The notes beneath the pieces are model-generated. The model was given only the letters and a program-made list of their open reading frames with translations, did no database searches and was not told where the DNA came from. A DNA stretch of 64,000 nucleotides from Gammaproteobacteria bacterium (GTDB lineage Bacteria > Pseudomonadota > Gammaproteobacteria > Steroidobacterales > Steroidobacteraceae): NCBI GenBank assembly GCA_016874295.1, contig VGUH01000004.1, positions 62,001 to 126,000 of the forward strand, written 5' to 3'. Made by a program: the position numbers and the translations under genes. This document shows, one piece after another, positions 49,772 to 59,352 of the stretch (the first letter of the stretch is position 1; each line of letters starts with the position of its first letter).

Positions 49772-52421
49772 CGCCTGACTCCACGACCGCCACTTCGCGG
49801 GCCCCCACGGTATCCACGCGGCAGAGCCCGCCGAGATGGCAGCGCCGGCAGGTGACGGCAGCGAGCTTCGGGTCGACGGATACGTGCCCGGCAGCGAAGC
49901 CGCGCGCCAGGGCCTCGAGCCACGCCCACCAGTGCTCCGTGATCTGTCGCCAGTCGAACCCTCGTTCCCTGTCCTCGGTCAGGGCGAACCTGCGCGCCGG
50001 CGTGACGCCCTCGAGCACGACCGATTCGTCGCCGACGCCGGCCCAGCTCGCGCGCGCGTAGCCGGCCTGCGCAAGCGCGACTGCGACGGGGCGCTCCGGG
50101 TGCAACACGGCGTACAGTGGCAGCTGCGGCGCCTCCATCCGCGCGCCGCGCCAGGCGGAATTGCGCGCCTCCCCGGTCTTGTAGTCGAACACCACGCGGG
50201 CATCGCCCTGCGCATCGACGCGATCGACCCGTAACCGGAATTCGAGCCCGCCGAGCCGCCCCGTGAGTTCGCGCTCCGTCTCGATCACGGTGAATGGCTC
50301 ACGACCCCGTTCGCGCTCGAGCAAGGCGCCGATGGCGCTGACCTGCCATTCGCGCTCGAGCGTGCAGGCCCTCGGCCCCACGCCGGCAGGTACAGCATCC
50401 GCCATCGCGCGCTCGACCGCGTCCGCCACACGGCTCGCGACCTCGCCCGGCGCAAGTGCCAGCAAGGCGGCCTGTGACGGAAGTCCCGACCAGAAATACT
50501 CCAGCGCGCGGTGCAGGACAGTGCCGCGGACCCGCCGGTCGATACCAGCCTGCGGCTCTTCATGCGGCTCGGCGCCGAGGCGCAGCTCCGCAAAGGCCCG
50601 GAACGGACAGGCCGACTGCAGCTCCAGCACGCGCGCCCCGCCCGCCGCGCGGGCCTCAGCGAGCGGCGGCGCCGGGTCTTCTCCGACCGGCAGGAGCATC
50701 GCCCGCTGATACTGCAGCGTCGCGCGCGACGGGCGCCCCGCCGGCCGCGCGAGCATTGGGAGATCTTCGGGTACGAGTGGCGAAGCGTCGACGTCGGTAT
50801 CGTCTTCCCGCTCGGGCCAGGACATCACCAGCGTACCGGCCTGCGCCCGCCAGGCCTGGACCACGCCTTCCGCGTGACGGACGCAACCCGTTGCGGTCGC
50901 GAACCGCATATTGAGGCCGCGTTGCACGTCGATCGGCAGGAATGGATCGACATGCACGGGCCGCGGCCAGACGGCGGAGGTCAGGCCCGCGACCCACAGG
51001 CTGTCGAGTTCAAGCCCTGGGTCTTCCCAGTGATCCAGCACGAACACGGCCGGCTCGCCGCTTTCCGGCTGAAAGGGAGCGGCCGCAAGCTCGCGCAGCT
51101 GGGCGAGCGCCTGCCAAGCGGTCAGGCTGCCAGCGATCCCTGTGAGGCCGGCCAGCTCGCGCAACAGCTCCCCGAGCCGTGCTGCTGCCTGCCAGTCGGA
51201 AGAAACGAGCTCCGCGGCTGGGCCTGGCCAGCCCCAGGAGGCGAGACAACGGCCGAAACACTCCGCCCAGGCGGTCGCATCGCGCCGTACCGGCCCGGTG
51301 CAGGCTCTCGCCGCGGCCTCGAGCGTCGTCGCCAGCATCGGTGCGGCGCCGCGACGGGCCTCCTGGGCAAGGCTGGCGGGCTCTCCGGGGTGGATGCGAC
51401 CATTGCGCCGCAGGCGAATGTCGAGGCGGATACGCGCTTCCTGCTCGGCGTTGCCACCCGCGACGTGGCGGCTGCGAAGCAGGCGCGTTGCGTCGGTCCA
51501 GTCGCCGTGCCCGAGTGTGAAGCGCAACGCATCGAAAGCGACTTCGATCACCGGGCGCGCCAGCAAGGGCGGCCCCCCGGCGAGGTCGAATGCGCGCTCC
51601 TGCGGGGCGCCGGCGAGTTCGAGCGCCGGCTGGAGCGCGGATTCCAGCGCACGCTCGAGACTGGCCCGCTGCCGCTCGAGGTCCGGCACGATGACGCCGT
51701 GCACGCCGTCGGGGCGCTCGGCGAGGCGCTCCTGCAGCCACGCGATCATCGCAGCGCGTTCAACGTCCGGATCGGCCGCCGCGTAGCGGGAGCAGGCGCC
51801 GCCGAGCGCGTCGCCACCCGCCTTCCGGAGCAACCAGCCCCGCTGCTCGAGCGCCGTGAACAGAGCCGCCTCGGCCGGCATCGGAGCGCGGAATCCCACC
51901 AGCATCAGCGGCGGTCCGGGCGGTGGCAAGGCGTCATCGGCCAAGAACAGGCGCGCGAGATCCGCAGCATCGCAGGCGCCGCGCGCCACGAGCTCGCGCT
52001 CGACAGCGCGGGACCAGCCCAGGAAGGCCTGCTGGTCGCGGGTCAGCGGCCAGCGCGTAAGGTTGGCAGTCTCGCCGCCATGGGCACGCAGGCACAGCCA
52101 GCTCGCGCGCGCGCGTGCGCCGATCTCTGCGGGATCGAGCAGACCCGGCACATCGTCGGCGACGCACCGGCGCCACAGCCAGCGCGACGCAATGGCCGGC
52201 AGCGCGACGGGCAGTTCCGCGCGCTCTGCACCCGCGGTCCGCCACCCAGCTGCAAGCCAGGTCTCGAGCGGGAGTACCTGTGCAGTCGGCCAGGCACTGC
52301 GCCCCGCAGCCAGCTGCATCCGGTCGTGCAGGCGGCGCAGGATGCGCGCCTGGCGCAGGTTCGCCGTCAGGATCAGGCCACCCGCACCCAGGTGCCCGAG
52401 ACAACTGCGGTTCAAGTCCAT
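49761..52421 (-). CDS. AddB-like PD-(D/E)XK nuclease, probable DNA repair protein
   Basis: The 886-aa partner of the AddA-like gene, of the kind annotated 'probable DNA repair protein' in gammaproteobacteria. The N-terminal half is a helicase-like domain without an obvious Walker A motif. The C-terminal half is a RecB-type nuclease with VVFDYKTGEARNSAW. Cysteines that would hold an AddB-like 4Fe-4S cluster are present: one in QSACPFRAFAEL and three in CRRCHLGGLC. It lies upstream of addA and probably acts as its chi-recognition and nuclease subunit. Confidence 0.85.
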   Translation of the reverse strand: MDLNRSCLGHLGAGGLILTANLRQARILRRLHDRMQLAAGRSAWPTAQVLPLETWLAAGWRTAGAERAELPVALPAIASRWLWRRCVADDVPGLLDPAEIGARARASWLCLRAHGGETANLTRWPLTRDQQAFLGWSRAVERELVARGACDAADLARLFLADDALPPPGPPLMLVGFRAPMPAEAALFTALEQRGWLLRKAGGDALGGACSRYAAADPDVERAAMIAWLQERLAERPDGVHGVIVPDLERQRASLERALESALQPALELAGAPQERAFDLAGGPPLLARPVIEVAFDALRFTLGHGDWTDATRLLRSRHVAGGNAEQEARIRLDIRLRRNGRIHPGEPASLAQEARRGAAPMLATTLEAAARACTGPVRRDATAWAECFGRCLASWGWPGPAAELVSSDWQAAARLGELLRELAGLTGIAGSLTAWQALAQLRELAAAPFQPESGEPAVFVLDHWEDPGLELDSLWVAGLTSAVWPRPVHVDPFLPIDVQRGLNMRFATATGCVRHAEGVVQAWRAQAGTLVMSWPEREDDTDVDASPLVPEDLPMLARPAGRPSRATLQYQRAMLLPVGEDPAPPLAEARAAGGARVLELQSACPFRAFAELRLGAEPHEEPQAGIDRRVRGTVLHRALEYFWSGLPSQAALLALAPGEVASRVADAVERAMADAVPAGVGPRACTLEREWQVSAIGALLERERGREPFTVIETERELTGRLGGLEFRLRVDRVDAQGDARVVFDYKTGEARNSAWRGARMEAPQLPLYAVLHPERPVAVALAQAGYARASWAGVGDESVVLEGVTPARRFALTEDRERGFDWRQITEHWWAWLEALARGFAAGHVSVDPKLAAVTCRRCHLGGLCRVDTVGAREVAVVESGDEA

Positions 52422-52466
52422 CCGAGGGCTCCGAGTCGCGGACCCGAGCTTAGCGCCCGTGCTGGC

Positions 52467-53321
52467 TCAGGGCGTGAGCTCTGGCGCTGCCACGGCGTCC
52501 CGGGACGACGGACGCGCCGCGATGAGCCGCCGGGCCGCGACCGGTTCGACCGCGAGAACGGAGTCCAGCAGCGTCCGCGTGTACGGATGGCGCGGCGCCT
52601 GCAGTATCTCGTCACGCAGCCCGTCCTCGATGATCCGGCCGCGGTGCATGACGAGAATGCGCTCCGCAAGATGCGCAACCACGGCCAGGTTGTGGCTGAT
52701 GAAGAGGCAGGCCAGGCCGCGCTCACGCCGGATGCGCGCCAGGAGATTGACGATCTGACCCTGCACCGAGACGTCGAGCGCGCTCACGGGCTCGTCGCAG
52801 ACCAGGAAAGCGGGATCGACGATCAATGCGCGCGCGATTCCAGCGCGCTGCAGCTGGCCGCCGCTCAGCTGGTGCGGATAGCGGGCCGCCAGCTCCACTG
52901 CAAGGCCAACCTCGCCAAGGATCGCCTCGACGCGTGCAGCCCGATCCGGTGCGGACAGCTGCGGGACGAGCGCCCTGAGCGGCTCGGCGACGCTTTCCGC
53001 AATCGTCATGCGTGGATCGAAACTCGCGGCCGGGTCCTGGAATACCAGTTGCAGTTCGCGACGCAACGGCCGAAAAGCCTCGCGCGGCACGGTATCGATC
53101 CGCCGCCCGCGCCAGCGGATTTCACCGGCTGCCAGTGGCACGAGGCCGAGGATCGCGCGGCCAAGGGAGGACTTCCCGCAGCCCGATTCGCCGACCAGGC
53201 CGAGGATTTCCCCGGCCTGGAGAGCGAAGGTCGCGCCGCCGACGGCCGTCAGGCGGCCGCCATCCGCCGCCGGTCGCGGAAAGGTCACCGTGGCGTTGCG
53301 TACTTCGAGCATGGCGCTCAC
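52467..53321 (-). CDS. Peptide-type ABC transporter ATP-binding protein (OppF/DppF-like)
   Basis: A 284-aa ATPase of the peptide/nickel uptake family. It has Walker A VGESGCGKSSLGRAILG, the Q-loop VFQDPAASFDPRMT, signature LSGGQLQRAGIARAL, Walker B FLVCDEPVSALDVSVQ and the H-loop FISHNLAVVAHLA. GTG at 53321 overlaps the preceding ATPase gene and gives a start (SAMLEVRN) parallel to it; ATG 53312 is the alternative. All catalytic residues are present. It ends the four-gene transporter operon; no solute-binding protein is encoded nearby. Confidence 0.9.
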   Translation of the reverse strand: MSAMLEVRNATVTFPRPAADGGRLTAVGGATFALQAGEILGLVGESGCGKSSLGRAILGLVPLAAGEIRWRGRRIDTVPREAFRPLRRELQLVFQDPAASFDPRMTIAESVAEPLRALVPQLSAPDRAARVEAILGEVGLAVELAARYPHQLSGGQLQRAGIARALIVDPAFLVCDEPVSALDVSVQGQIVNLLARIRRERGLACLFISHNLAVVAHLAERILVMHRGRIIEDGLRDEILQAPRHPYTRTLLDSVLAVEPVAARRLIAARPSSRDAVAAPELTP

Positions 53322-54277
53322 GCCGTATCGCTCCCGGTATGCGGAAAATGGCAGGCCACGCCCCGGGCAGCCGGGCCCGCAAGCACGGGGTCGTCGACGC
53401 CGCAGTGCTCCGCGCGGTGCGGACAGCGAGGCGCGAAACGGCAGCCCCGGAACCACTCGCCAGGCGCGGGCGGAGCGCCTGGAATCGTCGCCAGCTCGCC
53501 GCGACCACCGAGGCGGGGCACCGCTGCGAGCAGGCCGGCCGTGTAGGGATGCCGCGGGCGCGACAGCAACGCCGCGGCCATACCCACCTCCACCACGCGT
53601 CCCGCATACATGACGGCCACGCGATCGGCGAGCGCGGCGACGATGCCGAGATCATGCGTCACGATTAGGAGCGCCATGCCGAGGTCCTCACACAGTTGCG
53701 CGAGCAACGCCAGGATGTCCGCCTGCACGGTGACGTCGAGCGCGGTCGTCGGATCGTCCGCGAACAGGATGCGCGGTCGCGCCATCAGCGCGATCGCGAC
53801 CCGCTGGCGCATGCCGCCCGACAGTTCGTGCGGATACCGTGCCATCAGCGACGCGGGTTCCGCGAGGCGCACGCGGCCCAGCATCTCGACCGCCGCGTCG
53901 ACCGCCGCGCGGCGACCAGTCCCGGCCGACGCCATCGCGACCTCCACCAGCTGGTCGCCGATGCGGCGGTGGGGCGTGAGGCTGCCAGAGGCATCCTGGA
54001 ATACGAAGCCGATGCCGCGGCCGCGTGCGGCCGCGGCGGAGCGGGCGTTGCCGAGGATTTCGCGGCCCTCGAATCGCACCGGGCCGCGGGCGCTGCCATT
54101 GGCCGCCAGCAGGCCCGTGCAGGCGAGCAGCAACTGGCTCTTGCCGGAGCCGGATTCGCCGACGATCGCCAGCCGCTCGCGCGCTGCGACGGACAGCGCG
54201 ACGCCGTCCACAGCGCGCGGCGCCGGCCTGCCCGCAAAATCCACCGTGAGGTCGCGGACTTCGAGCAGCGCGCTCAC
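53318..54277 (-). CDS. Peptide-type ABC transporter ATP-binding protein (OppD/DppD-like), altered Walker B
   Basis: A 319-aa ATPase with Walker A VGESGSGKSQLLLACTG, Q-loop FVFQDASGSL, signature LSGGMRQRVAIALMA and H-loop IVTHDLGIVAAL. The C-terminal cysteine-rich segment (CRFAPRCPHRAEHC) is the usual Opp_C domain, which can hold an Fe-S cluster. The Walker B region reads ILFADDPTTALD: the catalytic glutamate of the normal ADEPTTALD is an aspartate. That predicts slow hydrolysis at one of the two sites. Overlaps its neighbours by four bases on each side. Confidence 0.9.
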   Translation of the reverse strand: MSALLEVRDLTVDFAGRPAPRAVDGVALSVAARERLAIVGESGSGKSQLLLACTGLLAANGSARGPVRFEGREILGNARSAAAARGRGIGFVFQDASGSLTPHRRIGDQLVEVAMASAGTGRRAAVDAAVEMLGRVRLAEPASLMARYPHELSGGMRQRVAIALMARPRILFADDPTTALDVTVQADILALLAQLCEDLGMALLIVTHDLGIVAALADRVAVMYAGRVVEVGMAAALLSRPRHPYTAGLLAAVPRLGGRGELATIPGAPPAPGEWFRGCRFAPRCPHRAEHCGVDDPVLAGPAARGVACHFPHTGSDTA

Positions 54278-55122
54278 CGCTCCCTCGGATCGAGCGCGTC
54301 GCGCAGACTGTCGCCCAGGAAGTTGATGCAGAACACGACCAGCATCAGGCAGGTCGCCGGAACGGCGAGCATCCAGGGCGCGGTCTCCATCTCGGCGGCG
54401 CCGTCCGCGATCAGGTTGCTGAGACTCGCGAGCAGTTCCTGCACGCCGATGCCGAGGAAGTTCAGGAAGCTCTCCAGCAGTATCGCCTGCGGCAGGCTGA
54501 GTGTCGCGTACACGATGACCGGACCGAGCAGGTTCGGCACGATGTGGCGCGCGATGATGCGGGCCGTGCCGGCGCCTCCGACGACGGCCGCCTCGATGAA
54601 GTCACGCTCGCGCAGGGCCAGCGCCTGGCCACGCACGATGCGCGCCATCGTCAGCCAGCCGAATGCGCCGATCGCGGCGAGGATCGTGAGCGGACCGCGC
54701 CCGAACACCACCGTCAGGATGATCACGAAGAACACCTGCGGCAGCGCATACAGCACATCGACAAAGCGCATCATCAGCGCGTCGGTACGGCCGCGCCAGT
54801 AGCCGGCGAACGCGCCCCAGGCCACGCCGATCACGAGGCTCACGAAGGTCGCGGCCAGCGCGATCGCGAGCGAGACTCGAAGTCCGTACAGCGTCCGCAC
54901 CAGGAGGTCGCGGCCGAGCCGGTCGGTGCCGAGCCAGTGCCCGGCCGCCTCGAAGGGCGGCGCCGCCATGTGCGACCAGTCGATCTCGTCCTCGCGGTAG
55001 TCGAGGAGCGACGGCCCGGCGATCGCCGCGAGTGCCAGCACCGCGAGGATCGCGCCGCAAGTGATTGCCAGGCGGTCACGTGCGAGCGCCGCGCGCACTT
55101 CGCTCCACAGGCTGCCTGTCAC
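54274..55122 (-). CDS. Peptide-type ABC transporter permease (OppC/DppC-like)
   Basis: A 282-aa inner-membrane permease with an N-terminal helix (LAITCGAILAVLALAAIAG), the periplasmic HWLGTDRLGRDLLVRTLYG region diagnostic of the DppC branch, and a BPD-transport core with EAAVVGGAGTARIIARHIVPN. The ending LGDSLRDALDPRER is characteristic. The GTG start (55122) overlaps the other permease gene. With DppB-like and two ATPases it makes a complete transporter core. Confidence 0.9.
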   Translation of the reverse strand: MTGSLWSEVRAALARDRLAITCGAILAVLALAAIAGPSLLDYREDEIDWSHMAAPPFEAAGHWLGTDRLGRDLLVRTLYGLRVSLAIALAATFVSLVIGVAWGAFAGYWRGRTDALMMRFVDVLYALPQVFFVIILTVVFGRGPLTILAAIGAFGWLTMARIVRGQALALRERDFIEAAVVGGAGTARIIARHIVPNLLGPVIVYATLSLPQAILLESFLNFLGIGVQELLASLSNLIADGAAEMETAPWMLAVPATCLMLVVFCINFLGDSLRDALDPRER

Positions 55123-56057
55123 CGGGGTCGCTCCCGCCGGGTGCGTGGATCGAGCGCGGCGCAGGCGAGGTCGGCCAGGAGATTCAACGCGATCATCAGC
55201 GCGGCGTAGACGATGACCATCCCCATCACCAGCGTATAGTCGCGGTTCAGCGCCCCCTGCACCAGGTGGCGCCCCATCCCGGGCAGCCCGAACAGCGTCT
55301 CCACCACGAGCGAGCCCGCGAGCACCGAGGCGGCAGCCGGGCCCGCGTAACTCACGACCGGAAGCAGGGCGGCAGGCAGCGCATGGCGCAGGATCACCAC
55401 CCGCTCTGGCAGGCCACGCGCCCGGGCCGCACGGATCCACGGCGCGCGCAACACCTCGAGCAAGCTCCCCCGCGTCAGGCGCGCGATGAAGGCAGCCGGC
55501 GACAAGGCAAGCGCGACCACGGGCAGCACGAGATCCGTCGGCCGGCCGGGGACCCAGCCGGCGACGGGCAGCCACCCGAGCCAGATGCCGAACACGAGCA
55601 CGAGCAGCGGGGCCACGACGAACACCGGGATCGAGATGCCGGCGATGGCGATTGTCATCATCGCGCGGTCCGCGGCGTGACCGCGCGCGAGCGCGGCCAC
55701 GATACCCGCGGGAATTCCGAGCGCGAGCGCGACCACCACCGCGGCGGCACCGAGTGCGAGGCTCACCGGCAGCCCGTCGGCGATCAGCTCACCGACCGTG
55801 AAGTCGCGGAACTTGAACGAGGGCCCGAAGTCCCCCCGCAGCAGGCCGCCCACGTAGCGGCCGAACTGGACGTGGACGGGTTGGTCGAGACCGTAAGCCG
55901 CCTCGAGGTTGGCGCGGATCTCCGGCGGCAGCACCTGTTCCTCGTCGAACGGGCCGCCGGGCGCGAGTCGCGTCAGCAGGAATGACAGGGCGACGACCAG
56001 CGCCAGTGTCGGTATCGCGCCGAGCAGGCGCCGGAGGACGAATGCGATCGTGGCCAT
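55119..56057 (-). CDS. Peptide-type ABC transporter permease (OppB/DppB-like)
   Basis: A 312-aa permease: first helix LLGAIPTLALVVALSFLLT, then RLAPGGPFDEEQVLPPEIRAN, six membrane segments, and the EAA-loop IRAARARGLPERVVILRHALP. ATG 56057 is preferred; an upstream ATG would add seven residues (MYYFRHG). First gene of the transporter operon, divergent from etfB. Substrate specificity cannot be read from permease sequence. Confidence 0.9.
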   Translation of the reverse strand: MATIAFVLRRLLGAIPTLALVVALSFLLTRLAPGGPFDEEQVLPPEIRANLEAAYGLDQPVHVQFGRYVGGLLRGDFGPSFKFRDFTVGELIADGLPVSLALGAAAVVVALALGIPAGIVAALARGHAADRAMMTIAIAGISIPVFVVAPLLVLVFGIWLGWLPVAGWVPGRPTDLVLPVVALALSPAAFIARLTRGSLLEVLRAPWIRAARARGLPERVVILRHALPAALLPVVSYAGPAAASVLAGSLVVETLFGLPGMGRHLVQGALNRDYTLVMGMVIVYAALMIALNLLADLACAALDPRTRRERPR

Positions 56058-56160
56058 CCCGTGCCTGAAATAATACACCTAACTCATTGAATATAAGAAC
56101 GATGTGAGGCGCCGTGCCCGCGAATCCGATACCATTCGCGCGGGCAGCGGAGTGGCGTGT

Positions 56161-56910
56161 ATGCGGAGAATCCTGGTCGGCATCAAGCGCGTCATCGATT
56201 TCAACGTGCGCGTGCGTGTGCGTCCCGACGGAGCAGGCGTCGTGACCGACGGGGTCAAGATGAGCGCCAATCCATTCGATTCCATCGCGCTGGAGGAAGC
56301 CCTGCGGCTCCGGGAGCGCGGCGAGGCGGACGAGGTCCTGGCGGTCAGTATCGGGCCCGGCGAAGCTCAGCAGCAGCTGCGCGACGCGCTCGCGATGGGC
56401 GCGGACCGCGCGATCCTCGTGAAGTCGGATACCGCGCTCGAGCCATTGGCAGTTGCGCACGTGTTCCTGGAGCTCGCGAAACGCGAGAGTCCGCGGCTCG
56501 TGATCCTCGGCAAGCAGGCGATTGACGATGACTGCAGCCAGACCGGGCAGATGCTGGCGGCCCTGTGGAACCGGCCGCAGGCCACGTTCGCGTCGAAGCT
56601 CGAGATCCAGGGCGAGGCCGCGCGTGTCACGCGCGAGGTCGACGCCGGCCTCGAGGTCATCGAGGTCGACCTGCCGGCAGTGATCACCACCGATCTGCGC
56701 CTGAACGAGCCGCGCTACATCAAGCTGCCGGACATCATGAAGGCGAAGAAGAAGCCACTCGACGTGATCGAGATCGTTTCGCTCGGCGTCGATGCCACCC
56801 CGGTACTGAAGGTCGTGAAGTACGAGGCGCCCCCGCAGCGGCAGAAAGGGATCATCGTGAAGGACGCCGGTGAACTTGTGGCAGCGCTCAAGCAGCGAGG
56901 GCTCGCTTGA
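56161..56910 (+). CDS. etfB: Electron transfer flavoprotein subunit beta
   Basis: EtfB, with EtfA, takes electrons from acyl-CoA dehydrogenases to ETF-ubiquinone oxidoreductase. The 249-aa protein has ILVGIKRVIDFNVRVRV at the start, GVKMSANPFDSIALEEALRL, the AMP-binding loop GKQAIDDDCSQTGQMLAALW and the conserved PAVITTDLRLNEPRYIKLPDIMKAKKK recognition-loop region. The A+T-rich stretch 56070-56100 upstream probably holds divergent promoters for this operon and the ABC transporter. Confidence 0.97.
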   Translation: MRRILVGIKRVIDFNVRVRVRPDGAGVVTDGVKMSANPFDSIALEEALRLRERGEADEVLAVSIGPGEAQQQLRDALAMGADRAILVKSDTALEPLAVAHVFLELAKRESPRLVILGKQAIDDDCSQTGQMLAALWNRPQATFASKLEIQGEAARVTREVDAGLEVIEVDLPAVITTDLRLNEPRYIKLPDIMKAKKKPLDVIEIVSLGVDATPVLKVVKYEAPPQRQKGIIVKDAGELVAALKQRGLA

Positions 56911-57848
56911 TGGCCCGCATCCTCGTCGCCGCCGAGCACTCGGGCGGCAAGCTCAACGCATCCACCGCGAAGTGCATTGCCTGCGGCACGTCGGTTCCCG
57001 GCGCGGAAGTCTGCGTCGCGGTGCTCGCGGCAGACGGCGCCGCGGTTGCGGCCGAGGCCGCGGCCATCCAGGGTGTCGCGCGGGTCCTGCTGGTCCGCAA
57101 TCCGGCCAACGAGCCTGCACTCGCGGCGGTGCTCGCACCGCAGTTCGCGAAGCTGGCCGCCGGATTTGATCTCGTGCTGGGGCCCTCGACCACGTTCGGC
57201 AGGGACCTGATGCCGCGCATCGCGGCCCTGCTCGGCGCGCCACAGCTCAGCGATGTCATGGTTGCAGAGTCTGCGACGCGCTTCCGCCGGCCGGTTTATG
57301 CGGGCATTGCCATCGTGACCGTCGAAGCGCCGGCCGGAAGGCAAGTTGTTGCCACGGTGCGGGTTGCTTCCTTCGCTGCGGCGCCAACAGGCGGCTCGGC
57401 GCCGATCGAATCCATTGCGGTCGATGCACCCGTGCCACCTTCCACGCGCTTCGTGTCCGTGTCCGCGGCGCGCAACGACCGCCCGGACCTGCAGACCGCG
57501 GCTCGGGTTGTGTCGGGCGGGCGTGCCCTCGGCAGCGCCGACAACTTCAAGCTCATCCAGGGGCTCGCGGACAAACTGGGCGCGGCGGTCGGTGCCTCCC
57601 GCGCGGCGGTGGACGCGGGCTACGCGCCGAACGAGCTGCAGGTCGGCCAGACGGGCAAGATCATCGCGCCGGAACTCTACGTCGCCATCGGCATCAGCGG
57701 CGCGATCCAGCACCTGACCGGCATCAAGGACGCGCGAACGATCGTCGCGATCAACAAGGACGCGGAGGCGCCGATCTTCGAGGTCGCCGACTACGGCCTG
57801 GTCGGCGACCTCTTCACACTGGTCCCGGAGATCGAGAAGCTGTTGTAG
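56910..57848 (+). CDS. etfA: Electron transfer flavoprotein subunit alpha
   Basis: EtfA holds the redox-active FAD of ETF. The 312-aa protein has [16 protein letters not shown] at the start and the FAD-binding C-terminal domain [19 protein letters not shown] followed by [12 protein letters not shown] and [23 protein letters not shown]. The ATG overlaps the etfB stop by one base (TGATG), so the pair is coupled. It fits with the beta-oxidation and propionate genes elsewhere in the window. Confidence 0.97.
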   Translation: MARILVAAEHSGGKLNASTAKCIACGTSVPGAEVCVAVLAADGAAVAAEAAAIQGVARVLLVRNPANEPALAAVLAPQFAKLAAGFDLVLGPSTTFGRDLMPRIAALLGAPQLSDVMVAESATRFRRPVYAGIAIVTVEAPAGRQVVATVRVASFAAAPTGGSAPIESIAVDAPVPPSTRFVSVSAARNDRPDLQTAARVVSGGRALGSADNFKLIQGLADKLGAAVGASRAAVDAGYAPNELQVGQTGKIIAPELYVAIGISGAIQHLTGIKDARTIVAINKDAEAPIFEVADYGLVGDLFTLVPEIEKLL

Positions 57849-57851
57849 CCG

Positions 57852-58334
57852 CTATAGCGATGCGAGGACGTGCTCGGCGCTCGAGACCCTGAACTCGCCC
57901 GGCGCCTCGACATGCGCCTGCTGCACGACGCCGTCCTCGATCACGAGCGCAAAGCGCTGGCCGCGCATGCCCATCCCGAACCCGCGCGCGTCCAGCTCGA
58001 GCCCGAGCGCGCGGGCGTAGTCCCCGTTGCCGTCGGCAGCCATCACGATCGCCTCGCCGACACCCGCGGACTTGCCCCAGGCATCCATCACGAATACGTC
58101 GTTCACGGCCATGCAAACTATCTTCGCGACGCCCTTGCTGCGGAGCGCCGATGCCTGTGCGACGAAACCTGGCAAGTGCCTGGCGTTGCAGGTCGGCGTG
58201 AACGCGCCGGGCACGGAGAACAGGACCACCCGGCCCTTGCCGAGCAGCTCGACCGCCGTCACGTTCACGGGTCCGTCAGCGCCCATGGTCTTGAGCTTGC
58301 CGTCCGGAATTCGGTCCCCTGGCTGGATGGTCAT
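57852..58334 (-). CDS. Peroxiredoxin (Prx5/AhpE-like type)
   Basis: A 160-aa thiol peroxidase of the Prx5 group. It has the peroxidatic site PGAFTPTCNARHLPGFV (Cys near residue 49), then IVCMAVNDVFVMDAWGKS and RGFGMGMRGQRFALVIEDG. No glutaredoxin domain is fused. The ATG at 58334 has a good context (ATGACCATCCAGCC). The stop lies three bases from the convergent etfA stop. It removes peroxides with glutathione or thioredoxin-type donors. Confidence 0.92.
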   Translation of the reverse strand: MTIQPGDRIPDGKLKTMGADGPVNVTAVELLGKGRVVLFSVPGAFTPTCNARHLPGFVAQASALRSKGVAKIVCMAVNDVFVMDAWGKSAGVGEAIVMAADGNGDYARALGLELDARGFGMGMRGQRFALVIEDGVVQQAHVEAPGEFRVSSAEHVLASL

Positions 58335-58359
58335 CGTCGTGTTCCTTCCGCTGGTGAAT

Positions 58360-59280
58360 TCAGCCCGCCGCACGGCGCGCGCCGGGAAATGGGCCGGCCT
58401 TGGCCAGCATGCCGGGAACGGCATGACCCACGTGTTGTTCAATCCAGCGCGCCGTATCGATCGCGCGCTCGAGATCGACGCCGGTCTCGATGCCCATGCG
58501 GCCGAGCATGTAAACGAGATCCTCGGTGGGGATGTTGCCGGTAGCCGCAGGCGCGAACGGACAGCCGCCCAGCCCGCCGAGGCTGGCATCGAGTACCTGC
58601 GCACCGGCCATCACGGCGGCGTAGGCGTTCGCGAGGCCCGTGTTGCGCGTGTTGTGGAAATGCCCGCGCAATGCCATGCGGGGCAAGGCCTCGGCCACGC
58701 GGCCGAAAATCTCGCTCACCTGCCCGGGCACGGCGACCCCGATCGTGTCCGCGATCGCGATCTCGAAGGGCGCCGCTTCCGCAACCGCACGCGCGATCTC
58801 GACGACGCGCGAAACCGGCACTTCCCCCTCGAAGGGGCAGCCGAACGCTGCGGAGAGGGTGACCTGCGCGCGGATGCCCGTCGCTCGGGCGGCGGAAGAA
58901 ATCTCGCGCCAGGTGCGGATCGACTCCGCACTCGTGACGCCCTGGTTTCTACGATTGAACTCGTCGGTCGAGAAGACGACCATGCCGATCTCGCGGCAGC
59001 CCGCCGCGGCCGCGCGGTCGAATCCCGCGCGGTTCAGCACCAGCCCGCCATAGATCGCATCCGCGCGGCGCGGCAGCCCTGCGAAGATCGCCTCGGCGTC
59101 CGCCATCCGCGGCACGCGGCGCGGATTCACGAAGCTCGCAACCTCGATCCGGCGGACGCCGGCATCCACCGCCCGGCGGATGAATTCGAGCTTGACTGCT
59201 GTCGTGAGTTCGGCAGTCTCGTTTTCCAGGCCGTCGCGCGGGCCGACTTCGACGATCTCGATGCTGCGCGCCGCCTGCAT
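58360..59280 (-). CDS. mvaB: Hydroxymethylglutaryl-CoA lyase
   Basis: HMG-CoA lyase splits HMG-CoA to acetoacetate and acetyl-CoA, the final step of leucine breakdown. The 306-aa TIM-barrel protein has EVGPRDGLENE, VSFVNPRRVPRMADA-type EVASFVNPRRVPRMA, the metal-binding HFHNTRNTGLANAY and the signature cysteine loop GLGGCPFAPAATGNIPTED. All key residues are present. The other leucine-degradation genes are not in the window. It lies 25 bases upstream of the peroxiredoxin gene on the same strand. Confidence 0.95.
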   Translation of the reverse strand: MQAARSIEIVEVGPRDGLENETAELTTAVKLEFIRRAVDAGVRRIEVASFVNPRRVPRMADAEAIFAGLPRRADAIYGGLVLNRAGFDRAAAAGCREIGMVVFSTDEFNRRNQGVTSAESIRTWREISSAARATGIRAQVTLSAAFGCPFEGEVPVSRVVEIARAVAEAAPFEIAIADTIGVAVPGQVSEIFGRVAEALPRMALRGHFHNTRNTGLANAYAAVMAGAQVLDASLGGLGGCPFAPAATGNIPTEDLVYMLGRMGIETGVDLERAIDTARWIEQHVGHAVPGMLAKAGPFPGARRAAG

Positions 59281-59352
59281 GGCCGGAATTGTAACGCCGC
59301 GGCCGCTACTCTTGCGCGCCGCGGCCCCGGTACTTCCTGCCCCTTGGCGGAT

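Noticed and set aside
50511-53546. Very long plus-strand open frame (over 1000 codons) opposite the AddB-like and ABC genes
   Set aside because: It is arginine/proline/glycine-rich with no recognisable domain and lies antisense to well-identified genes; such frames are common in G+C-rich DNA.
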